In this document: positions 41,808-50,603 of the stretch, one piece after another
Position numbering within the stretch: position 1 is the stretch's first letter
Layout of the letters: each line of letters begins with the position of its first letter
Source of the DNA: Posidoniimonas corsicana
Lineage (GTDB): Bacteria; Planctomycetota; Planctomycetia; Pirellulales; Lacipirellulaceae
DNA length: 64,000 bases
Assembly (NCBI RefSeq): GCF_007859765.1
Contig: NZ_SIHJ01000005.1
Location: 62,001-126,000, forward strand
Direction: 5' to 3'
The notes under the pieces: model-generated
The model's database searches: none
What the model was told of the DNA's origin: nothing
What the model saw: only the letters and a program-made list of their open reading frames with translations
Position numbers and translations under genes: made by a program

Positions 41808-44081
41808 ATGGCCACCCTCGCTGAAAGCCTGGTCAGCAGCTCGTCACGGGCGCTCGCGATCCGCGTGCGGCCCGACCTGCAGGCGCGGCGGCAGAAGTAC
41901 CAGGGCAACGTGTACTGGGTGGTGAAAGACCCGATCGCGCTGCAGTACTTCCGGTTTGAGGAGGAGGAGTTCGCGATCCTGCAGATGCTCGACGGCGAGT
42001 CGAGCCTGGAGGAGATCGCCGACCGGTTCGAGGCCGAGTTCCCGCCCCAGACCATCCGCGCCGAGGAGCTGCAGCAGTTCATCGGCATGCTGCACCGCAG
42101 CGGATTGGTGCTGGCCAACGCCGGCGGCCAGGGAGAGCAGCTCAAGAAACGCCGCGACGAGCGCAAGAAGAAAGAGCTGGTCGGCAAGATGTCCAACATC
42201 CTGTCGGTCCGCTTCAAGGGGATCGACCCGGAGTGGATCCTCAACGCGCTGTACAGCTTCCCGCCCGTGCGGTGGTTCTTCAGCGTGCCGGCCATGATCC
42301 TGTGCCTGCTGCTGGTGGCGGCGGCCGCGACGCTGGTGCTGGTGCAGTTCGACGTGTTCTACGCGCGGCTGCCCGACTTCCAGGGGTTCTTCGCGCAGAA
42401 GAACTGGCTGCTGCTGGCGGTGGTGCTGGGCTGCACGAAGATCCTGCACGAGTTTGGCCACGGCCTGTCGTGCAAGCACTTCGGCGGCGAGTGCCACGAG
42501 ATGGGCGTGATGTTCCTGGTGCTCACGCCCTGCCTGTACTGCAACGTGTCCGACAGCTGGATGCTGCCCAACCGCTGGCACCGGGCGGCGATCGGCGCGG
42601 CGGGCATGTACGTGGAGGTGGTGCTGGCGTCGATCTGCACGTTCATCTGGTGGTTCACCGACCCGTCCAGCATGCTGAACAACATCTGCCTGAACATCAT
42701 GTTCGTCAGCTCGGTCAGCACCATCCTGTTCAACGCCAACCCGCTGCTGCGGTACGACGGCTACTACATCCTCAGCGACGTGCTGGAGATCCCCAACCTG
42801 CGGCAGAAGGCCAGCAGCATCCTGACCCGCAAGCTCGGCAAGTGGTGCCTGGGCCTGGAGGAGCCGGACGACCCGTTCCTGCCCAAGCGGAACCAGGGCT
42901 GGTTCGCGGCTTACACGGTCGCCTCGGCCGTGTACCGCTGGGTCGTGGTGCTGTCGATTATCTACTTCCTGAACAAGGTGTTCGAGCCGTACGGCCTGAA
43001 GCCCCTGGGGCAGGCGATCGCGGCGATGGCGATCTACGGCATGCTGGTGATGCCGCTGGTCAAGCTCTACAAGTACTTCAAGGTCCCTGGGAGGATGGCG
43101 AAAGTGAAGAAGCTCCGCATGCTGGCCAGCTTCGCGATAGCGGGCGCGGTGATCGCCGGGGTGCTGCTCATCCCGCTGCCGTCGGCCGTGTTCTGCCCCG
43201 CCGAGCTCAAGGCCCACGCGCCGGCCGACGTCTACACCGAGACGCCCGGCATCCTCACGTCGATCGACGTCCAGCCGGGCCAGGTGGTCCGCGCCGGCGA
43301 CCGCCTGGCGACGCTGTCGAACGTCGACAACGAGCTGAAGATCGAACGCCTGCGCGGGCAGATCGAGCAGTACACCGCGCAGATGGAGAACCTGAGCCGC
43401 ATGAGCCTGTCGCAGGCCGACGCGGCCGAGCAGCGCGAAGAGGTCCGCGAGATGCTCGAGGCCACCCAGGAGCAGCTGGCCAACGCCGAGAAGGACGCAG
43501 CGCGGCTGATCATCCGCGCGCCCGCCGACGGCATCGTGCTGCCCCCGCCCTACAAGGGCCCCCAGCCGACCGACGACTACCAGCTTTCCGACTGGCACGG
43601 CACGCCGCTCGACGAGAAGAACCTCGGCGCGACGCTGCCGATCTCGACCCACCTGTGCCAGATCTACAACCCCGACCGGCTCGAGGCGCTGCTTGTGATC
43701 GACGAGTCCGAGGAGACCGACACCCTGGCCGACCGGCAGGTGGAGCTGCTGTTCAACCAGTCCACCGACTTCACCTTCGTCAGCCGCGTGAACGAGGTCA
43801 GCAACAAGACCATGAAGACCACCCCGCCGCGGCTCTCCAGCCTGTCGGGCGGCGAGGTGCCCACCGAGATGGACGCCTCTGGTGTGCCGCGGCCCATGAC
43901 GCCGCACGTGTCGGCCGACGCGCTGCTAATCAAGCAGGCCGACCTCCCCCCCGACGCCCGCGAGGCGTTCGAGCTGCTGCGGGTGGGACTGACCGGCAAG
44001 GCCAAGATCCACACCGAACCGAAGACCCTCGGCCAGCGGATGTGGCGTTACCTGTCGCGGACGATTAATTTTGAGCTGTAG
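41808..44081 (+). CDS. PqqD-like / M50 intramembrane protease / HlyD fusion
   Basis: A 757-residue polytopic protein. Residues about 30-105 form a PqqD-like winged domain (YWVVKDPIALQYFRFEEEEF, LDGESSLEEIADRFEAEFPP). The M50 site-2-protease core has the zinc motif H214-E-F-G-H218 and the second-site motif NPLLRYDGYY with Asp317; about ten membrane segments surround them. From residue 475 a HlyD-type adaptor follows (TETPGILTSIDVQPGQVVRA, coiled coil about 510-560, RLIIRAPADGIVLPPPY). PqqD-like domains recognise peptide leaders in RiPP systems. The combination suggests recognition, membrane cleavage and export of a peptide, but the substrate is unknown. Last gene of the set. Confidence 0.9.
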   Translation: MATLAESLVSSSSRALAIRVRPDLQARRQKYQGNVYWVVKDPIALQYFRFEEEEFAILQMLDGESSLEEIADRFEAEFPPQTIRAEELQQFIGMLHRSGLVLANAGGQGEQLKKRRDERKKKELVGKMSNILSVRFKGIDPEWILNALYSFPPVRWFFSVPAMILCLLLVAAAATLVLVQFDVFYARLPDFQGFFAQKNWLLLAVVLGCTKILHEFGHGLSCKHFGGECHEMGVMFLVLTPCLYCNVSDSWMLPNRWHRAAIGAAGMYVEVVLASICTFIWWFTDPSSMLNNICLNIMFVSSVSTILFNANPLLRYDGYYILSDVLEIPNLRQKASSILTRKLGKWCLGLEEPDDPFLPKRNQGWFAAYTVASAVYRWVVVLSIIYFLNKVFEPYGLKPLGQAIAAMAIYGMLVMPLVKLYKYFKVPGRMAKVKKLRMLASFAIAGAVIAGVLLIPLPSAVFCPAELKAHAPADVYTETPGILTSIDVQPGQVVRAGDRLATLSNVDNELKIERLRGQIEQYTAQMENLSRMSLSQADAAEQREEVREMLEATQEQLANAEKDAARLIIRAPADGIVLPPPYKGPQPTDDYQLSDWHGTPLDEKNLGATLPISTHLCQIYNPDRLEALLVIDESEETDTLADRQVELLFNQSTDFTFVSRVNEVSNKTMKTTPPRLSSLSGGEVPTEMDASGVPRPMTPHVSADALLIKQADLPPDAREAFELLRVGLTGKAKIHTEPKTLGQRMWRYLSRTINFEL

Positions 44082-44085
44082 CGAA

Positions 44086-44114
44086 GGTTTCGGGTTTCGG
44101 GTTTCCGGTTTCGG
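44086..44114. repeat. Short TTTCGGG-type tandem repeat
   Basis: Four near copies of GGTTTC(G/C) directly after the protease-adaptor gene. Such runs occur at random between genes in this group and have no clear terminator structure. Confidence 0.6.
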
Positions 44115-44284
44115 AGAGGTTGGACGCGGAGCGCTGCGGGTAGTTCTCTGCATTTCAGCAGGAGTCGTGCGTAACCCACGGGGTAGCGGCGTGGCAAGCT
44201 TACCGCCGTCGCCCCCGGCTTACGCCGGAGTTTGTTGCGAGACTCGATTGAGCCGCAAGCTTGAATAGTCCAAGGGCCGCGATG

Positions 44285-44608
44285 TCAGAGATCGCCTGAC
44301 TTAAGGTCCCGCTGAGAGAGGTGCCGCACCGCCAGGACTTCGACCACGCTACCGTGGATCCGGAAAAGGGCGCGATGCGTGGGCTTGCCGCTAACGCCAA
44401 AGTTCAACTGACGCAGGTCGAAGTCGAAGCTGCCATCCTCGGCGGCGAGCAGATGCCGGTCGGCGTTCTCGCTGAGCCCTGCAATCGACGACTCAAACCC
44501 AGCAAGCCAACGCTCGGCCTGTTCGACACTGCGGTGTTGGGCCCACCAGACGGCAGAACTCAGCAGCTGACGCTGGGCCTCCTCGGTAACGAAAACCGAG
44601 TAGCTCAC
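44285..44608 (-). CDS. ParE/RelE-type toxin
   Basis: A 107-residue protein with the RelE/ParE pattern: SVFVTEEAQRQLLSSAVWWA at the start, a helix pair, then the sheet FDLRQLNFGVSGKPTHRALF, RIHGSVVEVLAVRHLSQRDL. Arg residues in the last strands fit the family. Its ATG overlaps the stop of the upstream gene by four bases (ATGA), the usual coupling of antitoxin and toxin. RelE types cleave mRNA on the ribosome and ParE types block gyrase; the sequence does not decide which, though the C-terminal VLAVRHLSQRDL looks ParE-like. Confidence 0.88.
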   Translation of the reverse strand: MSYSVFVTEEAQRQLLSSAVWWAQHRSVEQAERWLAGFESSIAGLSENADRHLLAAEDGSFDFDLRQLNFGVSGKPTHRALFRIHGSVVEVLAVRHLSQRDLKSGDL

Positions 44609-44838
44609 CGGCCTTCCTGCAGCGACTGCCGCACTTCAGCGAACGCCTGGCTCACAGGGAGAACCCGGCCTGCCTCCGCGTCGGCCACGCCCCGACGAAC
44701 CGCCTCGAGGTCGTCGCTCCGATTGCACTCCTGCCGCCACAACAAGAGCAACTGCTCAAGACTCTCGGCGCCGGCAGCATCCAGCCTTGCAGCGGCGAAC
44801 TGGTGAAACAGGTTCAGATCGTCGATCGTAACGGCCAT
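44605..44838 (-). CDS. Antitoxin partner of the ParE/RelE-type toxin
   Basis: A 77-residue protein from the ATG at 44836-44838 (MAVTIDDLNLFHQFAAARLD). It is acidic and helical (ESLEQLLLLWRQECNRSDDL, GVADAEAGRVLPVSQAFAEV) with a C-terminal segment of the kind that wraps the toxin. The stop overlaps the toxin start by four bases. A ribbon-helix-helix DNA-binding part is not obvious. Assignment rests mainly on position and size. Confidence 0.78.
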   Translation of the reverse strand: MAVTIDDLNLFHQFAAARLDAAGAESLEQLLLLWRQECNRSDDLEAVRRGVADAEAGRVLPVSQAFAEVRQSLQEGR

Positions 44839-44970
44839 ACTCCCATTCTGCTCAATACGTCGAGCATCGGCAAGCACAATAGCCCCTCCGCGATACTCGC
44901 GTGGTGAGCCCCGTATTATCCCGGTAGAATCAGCAGCAGCCGACCACAGAATCTCCCCGGATCCCACCGC

Positions 44971-47900
44971 ATGGCCAGCAGCGATAAGTCCCGCCCGCGA
45001 CCCCGGCGGCTGCGCCGCGCTGTGCTGTGGATGCTGGCGCTGGTGGTGCTGGCGGTCGCGTTCGGGCCGACCATCGTGATGAAGACCCCGCTGCTGAGCG
45101 GGGTGATCGCCGACGCGATCCCGCCGGAGGCCGGGTCCCTCTCGCTGGCGTCGGCAGGCGGCGGCTGGCTGACGCCGATCTCCGCCCAAGGGGTCGAGCT
45201 CCGCGACGCCAACGGCCAGCCCGTCTTCCAGGCGGCGGAGGTCAAGCTCAGCCAGAACCTGATCGCGCTGCTGTCCGGCGTCGAGGCGATCAAGATGCAC
45301 GTCGATCGCCCGGTGGTGAACCTCGCGGTGCGTCCCGACGGCAGCAACCTGCAGGACCTGATCGCGGCCATCGAGCGCGCCAAGCCCGTCGAAGAAGAGC
45401 TCACCCCGCCCGGCGCGACGCCCGAGATCGCGGGCCGGCCGCTGGCGGCGTTGTCGGTCGCCGGCGGCACGGTGTACGTCACCGACGCGACGACCGGCGG
45501 GCGGTGGACGCACCAGGGGATCAACCTTAACGTCGACTTGACGGGCGGTCTGTCGAAGCTGGAGGGCAGCGCCCGGCTCGGTTCGGCATTCAACCAGTTC
45601 GAGCCAATCGACGAGGGCGAGCCGGCGCCCAACATCCATTTCGCTCTGGCGCCCGCCGAGGGCCAGCAGAAGCAGGTCGCGCTGGAGCTGCGCGGCGTGC
45701 CGCTCAACGCGGCCGAGCCGTTCGCGCGGCGAGCCGACCCGCAACTCCGCCTGACCGGCGCCGCCACCGGGCGGGGCCAGGTCGCCTGGACCCCGCCGCC
45801 GCCCGGCGCGCCGCACTGGGTCGACGCGCTCGCGGCCAGCGGGCTGACGAGCCAGGGGAGCATCGCGGCCGAGGCGTTCGCCGTGCAGTCGCGGCTGCTC
45901 GGCGGCGACACGCTGCGGCTCTCGCGGGTCGAGGCGCCGTGGTCACTGCGGGTCAACCAGGGCCGGCTGGAGCTGGTCGACGCCAGCGTCGCTTCGCAGG
46001 ACGTGGGCGCGGTGCGGGTCCGCGGCGTCATGTCCCCCGACGAGCTGAAGGCGTACCTGGCCGGCGGAGCGGAGACCCTGCGGCAGTCGCAGCGGTGGCC
46101 GGTGGGCCGCGTCGCGGCCGACATCGACCTGGCGCGGCTCGCGCAGCTGGCGCCCCGCGCGGTCGCGCTCCGCGAGGACGTGCGGCCGGTGTCGGGCCGG
46201 CTCACCGCGCAGCTCGAGACCGAAGCCAACGCCGGCGCCAAGGTGACCGGCAGCGTGACCGCGACCGAGTTGGTCGCCGAGGCGGCCGGACAACGGGTCG
46301 GCTGGCAGCAGCCGTTCACGCTCACCGGCACGGTGTCGCGTCCCGAGGGGCTGCTAACCATCGAGGCGTTGCGGTGCGAGTCGGAGTTCCTGTACGGCGA
46401 CCTCTCCGGCAGCCTGGCCGACCTCAACGGCAACCTCGGGTTCGACCTCGACAAGCTCTCCGAGCAGGTCGGGCAGTTCGTCGACCTGAGCAGCTGGCAG
46501 CTGTCCGGCAAGGGGAACTCCACCGTGCGGGTGGAGCAGACCGGCCCGGCGACCCGCGAGGCGACCCTGATCGCCGCCATGACCAACGTGATGGTCGCCC
46601 GCCGCGGCGAGGTGTACCTGGAGGAGCAGCAGCTGGACGGCAGCGTCGCCGCGACGGTCGGGCTCGACGCCAACCAGCGGCCGGCGCAGCTGACCGCCGG
46701 CCGGGCCGCGCTCAAGTCGGACGCCGACCTGCTGGAGGTCAATCTGGCCGAGCCGGTCCGGCTCGACGCGCCGGCCGCCGCCCCGCTGACCGCGTCGCTC
46801 AAGGGCGACCTCACCTCCTGGCAGAACCGCCTGCGGGTGGCGCTCGCGCCACTTGGCGGCGGCGCCCTGCTGGGCAACGTCCGCCTGGCCGGCGCGGTCG
46901 ACACGACCACCAGCGCACGCCTCGGGGGCGGGGTGCTGCAGCTCACCGGGCTGGACGCGAAGATCAAGGACCTGCAGGTCGACGGCCTCGGCCTGGCGGT
47001 CCGCGAGCCGCTGGTCACCGCCGCCGGCGACGTCAGCTGGGACGCCGCCACCGGCACGCTCGAGTCCCGCCAGGGAGAGCTCCGCACGTCCTCCCTGACG
47101 CTCGCCTCGCAGGCGCTGCGGGCGGTGACGGCCGCCGGCCAGCCGGCCGCATCGGGCAGCGTCGCGGTGCGGGCCGACCTTGCGCGGCTGAACAACTGGT
47201 TCGTCGCGAGCGACCGGCCGCAGGCGATCGGCCAGGTGCAGGGCACGATCGAGTTCACCCAGAACCAGGGCGTGCTCCGCGCCGCGCTCCGGGGCGGCGG
47301 CACGGGCGTCGCGTTCCTCGACGCCGCCACCAAACGCCCTCTGCTGGAAGAGCCGCAGCTGACCGTCAACGCCACCGCCGCCTACGCCGCGGCGACCGAG
47401 CAGCTGACGATCGAGTCGGCCACCATCACCTCCAACACGCTGACGGTGCAGGCCAATGGCGGCGTGCAGGACGGCGCCAGCCAGTTCGCCGGCACGATCG
47501 ACTACGACCTCACCGCCCTCGCGCCGGTCATCGCCGGCTACGTGGGGCCCGCGGTCCGCGTCACCGGCAAACACACCGGCCGCTTCAACCTCGCCCGCAC
47601 CGCTCCGGCCGCCGGCGCGGCGCCGCTGCCTTGGTCGCGGGCGTGGCAGGGGCGGCTCGAGGCGCCGTGGTCCTCCATCAACCTGTTCGGCCTGCCGATC
47701 GGCCCCGGCACGCTGGGCGTCACGCTTGCGAACGGCGAGGCGAAGCTCGATCCGCTCAACCTGGCGGTCAGCGGCGGCACGTTCACGCCGCAGCTCTCGG
47801 CGCGGCTCGACCCGCCGCCCGCGGTCTGGGGCGCCGCGCCCGGACCGGTGCTGACCAGCGTGCAGGTGACCCCCGAGATCAGCAACCAGCTGCTCAAGTA

Positions 47901-48483
47901 CATCGCGCCGGTCGTGGCGGACGCCACGCGCACCCAGGGCGTGTTGTCGCTGCAGCTCGAGTCGGCCGGCGGCCCGCTCGACCCGCTGCTGCAGCTCTCG
48001 GCCGCGGGGCGGCTGGACGCCCAGAGCGTGCTGGTCACGCCCGGCGCCACGATGGAGCCCATCGTGCGCGTGGTGCAGCAGGTGGAGGGGCTGATCCGCC
48101 GCCCCGACGCCCGCCGCCTGTTCGGCACCGAGCAGCAGCAGCCGGCGATTATCTCGATCGACCAGCAGTCCGTCGCGTTCCGCATCGACCAGGGGCGGGT
48201 GTTCCACGACAAGCTCACCTACAAGGTGGGCGGCGTCACGATCTACTCCAGCGGCTCGGTCGGCTTCGACCAGACCCTCGACTACACCATCACCGTGCCC
48301 ATCCAGGACGATTGGATCGGCTCCAACCCGCTGGTCGCCGGCTTCCGTGGCCAGCTGATCCAGTTCCCCATCAAGGGCAGCTTCGAAAACCCCAAGCTCG
48401 ACGCCCGAGCGCTGGAGAACCTCGCCCGCACCGGCGTGCGCGGCCTGCTCGACGGCGGTCTGAAGAAGCTGTTCGGCGAGTAG
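44971..48483 (+). CDS. Large AsmA-like inner-membrane-anchored protein
   Basis: A 1170-residue protein with an N-terminal basic stretch and one membrane segment (AVLWMLALVVLAVAFGPTIV, about 16-36), then a long periplasmic chain of repeated beta strands (SLASAGGGWLTPISAQGVEL, ALSVAGGTVYVTDATTGG, VRVTGKHTGRFNLA). The C-terminus has the AsmA-like signature: YTITVPIQDDW, FRGQLIQFPIKGSFENPKLD. AsmA/TamB-type proteins form bridging grooves that carry phospholipid toward the outer membrane or help barrel assembly. Planctomycetes have such envelopes, so an envelope lipid role is likely. It is followed after 21 bases by a secreted protein gene. Confidence 0.85.
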   Translation: MASSDKSRPRPRRLRRAVLWMLALVVLAVAFGPTIVMKTPLLSGVIADAIPPEAGSLSLASAGGGWLTPISAQGVELRDANGQPVFQAAEVKLSQNLIALLSGVEAIKMHVDRPVVNLAVRPDGSNLQDLIAAIERAKPVEEELTPPGATPEIAGRPLAALSVAGGTVYVTDATTGGRWTHQGINLNVDLTGGLSKLEGSARLGSAFNQFEPIDEGEPAPNIHFALAPAEGQQKQVALELRGVPLNAAEPFARRADPQLRLTGAATGRGQVAWTPPPPGAPHWVDALAASGLTSQGSIAAEAFAVQSRLLGGDTLRLSRVEAPWSLRVNQGRLELVDASVASQDVGAVRVRGVMSPDELKAYLAGGAETLRQSQRWPVGRVAADIDLARLAQLAPRAVALREDVRPVSGRLTAQLETEANAGAKVTGSVTATELVAEAAGQRVGWQQPFTLTGTVSRPEGLLTIEALRCESEFLYGDLSGSLADLNGNLGFDLDKLSEQVGQFVDLSSWQLSGKGNSTVRVEQTGPATREATLIAAMTNVMVARRGEVYLEEQQLDGSVAATVGLDANQRPAQLTAGRAALKSDADLLEVNLAEPVRLDAPAAAPLTASLKGDLTSWQNRLRVALAPLGGGALLGNVRLAGAVDTTTSARLGGGVLQLTGLDAKIKDLQVDGLGLAVREPLVTAAGDVSWDAATGTLESRQGELRTSSLTLASQALRAVTAAGQPAASGSVAVRADLARLNNWFVASDRPQAIGQVQGTIEFTQNQGVLRAALRGGGTGVAFLDAATKRPLLEEPQLTVNATAAYAAATEQLTIESATITSNTLTVQANGGVQDGASQFAGTIDYDLTALAPVIAGYVGPAVRVTGKHTGRFNLARTAPAAGAAPLPWSRAWQGRLEAPWSSINLFGLPIGPGTLGVTLANGEAKLDPLNLAVSGGTFTPQLSARLDPPPAVWGAAPGPVLTSVQVTPEISNQLLKYIAPVVADATRTQGVLSLQLESAGGPLDPLLQLSAAGRLDAQSVLVTPGATMEPIVRVVQQVEGLIRRPDARRLFGTEQQQPAIISIDQQSVAFRIDQGRVFHDKLTYKVGGVTIYSSGSVGFDQTLDYTITVPIQDDWIGSNPLVAGFRGQLIQFPIKGSFENPKLDARALENLARTGVRGLLDGGLKKLFGE

Positions 48484-48504
48484 CGGAGCCGGCGAGCGTT
48501 TGAG

Positions 48505-49881
48505 ATGAACGACCCATCGCAACCATTGATCTGTCGGCCGCGCCAACTGGCGTGTTTAGCCGGCGGCGGTTTGCGATCGCTCGCGGTTGCTGCCGCGCTG
48601 GCTTTGCTCGCTGCGCTAGCAGGTACTTCCCTTGCCCAATCGGCTTGGCCGACGCCCAAAGCAATCGACGCCCTGCGGCTCGAGCCGCAAGGGCTGCGTG
48701 TGCTGCAGGGCGAGCACCTCACGCTGATCACCGACCTGCCCAGCGACCCGGAGGTCGACGCCCTGCCCCGTCTGTTCGACGCGGCCGTGCCGCTGTGGGC
48801 CGAGCGGTTCGACGTGCCCGCCGCCAAGGCCGACGCCTGGCGCGTGCAGGGATGCCTGATCGGCGACCGCGAGAAGTTCCGCGCCGCCGGGCTGCTGCCC
48901 GCGGGGGGCGAGAGCTTCCCCCACGGGCTGTCGAAGGGCTACGAGCTGTGGGTCATGGAGCAGGACTCGCCCTACTACCGCCGGCACCTGCTGCTGCACG
49001 AGGGCACGCACAGCTTCATGGCCACACAGCTCGGCTCGTGCGGGCCGGGCTGGTACATGGAGGGCATGGCCGAGCTGCTGGGCGCCCACCGCTGGGACCC
49101 CAAGTCGGGCGAGCTGGCCATCGGCGTGATCCCGCCCGACGGCCGCGTCGGGCAGCTGCAGGACGCGTTCCGAGAGAAGCAGGCGCTGCCGATCGCGGCC
49201 GTGATGAAGATCAACAACGACCGCATCCTGCCCAACCGCGCGTACGCCTGGGTGGGCGCGCTCGCGCACCTGCTGGACGCGCACCCGCGGTACCAGCAGC
49301 GGTTCCGCGAGCTGACCAACCACGTGCTCGACCCCGAGTTCAACGACCGCTTCCGCCAGGCCTACGCCGACGACTGGTCCGACCTGTCCACCGAGTGGCG
49401 GCTGATGATCGCCACGCTGCAGTACGGGCACGGCATCGCCCGCGAGGCGATCGACTTCCAGCGCGGCAAGCCCCTGGCAGCGGGCGTCACCGCGACCATC
49501 GCCGCCGACCGCGGCTGGCAGAGCACCGGCGTGCTGGTCGAGGCCGGCCAGCAGTACGAGGTCCAGGCCGCCGGCCGCTACACCATCGCCGTCGAGCCCG
49601 ACGGCCGCCCCGTGCCGTGCGAGGCGGGCGGCGTCACGCTCGACTACCACGCCGGCGCGCCGCTCGGCATGCTGCTCGCGGCGATCGACCCGCGGGACGC
49701 CGCCGGCCAGAAGGTCTCGCCCGCCGCCAAGGGCGGCTTCCTCCGTCCCGCGCGGCTCGGCCTCGCGTCCCGCTTCCGGGCGCCGTACTCCGGCACGCTC
49801 TACCTGCGGGTGAACGACTCGCCGGCCAAACTGGCCGACAACAGTGGCGAACTGCGAGTCAAGATCTCCGGCGCCCCGTGA
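48505..49881 (+). CDS. Secreted HEGTH-motif protein with PA-IL-like C-terminal domain
   Basis: A 458-residue protein with a long N-terminal region before a hydrophobic signal (SLAVAAALALLAALAGTSLA, about 25-44). The motif H165-E-G-T-H169 followed by Glu186 in GWYMEGMAELLG is the gluzincin pattern HExxH...E, so a zinc peptidase-like site is likely. The final 150 residues (VLVEAGQQYEVQAAGRYTIA, LGMLLAAIDP, GTLYLRVNDSPAKLADNSGE) resemble the PA-IL/LecA galactose-binding fold, with DSPAKLADNSG as the calcium/sugar loop. It is close behind the AsmA-like gene and could be in the same operon. Substrate unknown. Confidence 0.82.
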   Translation: MNDPSQPLICRPRQLACLAGGGLRSLAVAAALALLAALAGTSLAQSAWPTPKAIDALRLEPQGLRVLQGEHLTLITDLPSDPEVDALPRLFDAAVPLWAERFDVPAAKADAWRVQGCLIGDREKFRAAGLLPAGGESFPHGLSKGYELWVMEQDSPYYRRHLLLHEGTHSFMATQLGSCGPGWYMEGMAELLGAHRWDPKSGELAIGVIPPDGRVGQLQDAFREKQALPIAAVMKINNDRILPNRAYAWVGALAHLLDAHPRYQQRFRELTNHVLDPEFNDRFRQAYADDWSDLSTEWRLMIATLQYGHGIAREAIDFQRGKPLAAGVTATIAADRGWQSTGVLVEAGQQYEVQAAGRYTIAVEPDGRPVPCEAGGVTLDYHAGAPLGMLLAAIDPRDAAGQKVSPAAKGGFLRPARLGLASRFRAPYSGTLYLRVNDSPAKLADNSGELRVKISGAP

Positions 49882-49909
49882 CGCGGAGTTAGCCTTTGGG
49901 CGGCGATCC

Positions 49910-50458
49910 TCATTCAGATTCGATAGAGCTTTCGGTAAGGTCTAGCTGAATCCGGTCCGGAAGCTCCTTTAGAATCGCCAAGTAGTGCGGTGAGATCCGC
50001 TGCCCCTGGAACGCCACTCGCTCAAGAGACTCGATCTGACCGAGCGACTGAACTTCTGCCGGGGACAATTGGACCAACTCGAAGGTGATCTCCTTGATCG
50101 GTAATCCCTGCGCGTGGGGGAGCACGGGCGACGGGTCGGTACAGTAGAAGTACATCTTCTCCACGTTCTCGAGCGAAGCCACGTGGGCGGCATGCTCTTG
50201 ATCCACATCGCACCAGAAGGTGATGTCGGTCAGATTCTCAACACACTCCGGCTCCGCCGCCAGCAACGGCAACAGCTCCGGATACGACAGGCCGACCGAA
50301 TCGACGCCCGCCTTCACCTCGCTGAGCTGTTGGGCGATACGCTCGGCCTTCGCCTCCTCGACGCGAGCCAGCGACTGTTGGCGGGCGAACACAAGGAGGA
50401 GAAAGACCACGCTAATGAGCGACACGGACGCGGCCAGGAATCCGAGAGGACGCTTCAT
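49910..50458 (-). CDS. Membrane-anchored protein of unknown function
   Basis: A 182-residue protein with an N-terminal membrane helix (FLAASVSLISVVFLLLVFA, about 7-25), a short coiled coil (SLARVEEAKAERIAQQLSEV) and an extracytoplasmic part with leucine-rich-repeat-like rhythm (VENLTDITFWCDV, LENVEKMYFYC, IKEITFELVQLSPAEVQSLG, LERVAFQGQRISPHYLAIL). No family is recognised. Third codon positions are less G/C-rich than in neighbours. Convergent with the gene at 48505-49881. Confidence 0.75.
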   Translation of the reverse strand: MKRPLGFLAASVSLISVVFLLLVFARQQSLARVEEAKAERIAQQLSEVKAGVDSVGLSYPELLPLLAAEPECVENLTDITFWCDVDQEHAAHVASLENVEKMYFYCTDPSPVLPHAQGLPIKEITFELVQLSPAEVQSLGQIESLERVAFQGQRISPHYLAILKELPDRIQLDLTESSIESE

Positions 50459-50603
50459 CTGGGCTCACACGGGGATCGGGACAACTGCATTCTACGCGAA
50501 ACCCGCGAGCCGCACGGGGATCTAGCGCCGATTGACACTTCCCGGGGCCGCTTCGACAATGAAGGGACTCACCACCGCCCCCTGACCCCCTTCCCCCTCA
50601 CAC

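Noticed and set aside
44086-44114. TTTCGGG repeats as a regulatory or telomere-like array
   Set aside because: Only four imperfect units; such short runs are frequent near gene ends in this kind of genome.
46354-48546. Minus-strand open frame of 730 codons opposite the AsmA-like gene
   Set aside because: Composition is typical of antisense frames in high-G/C DNA, with no signal peptide or domain.
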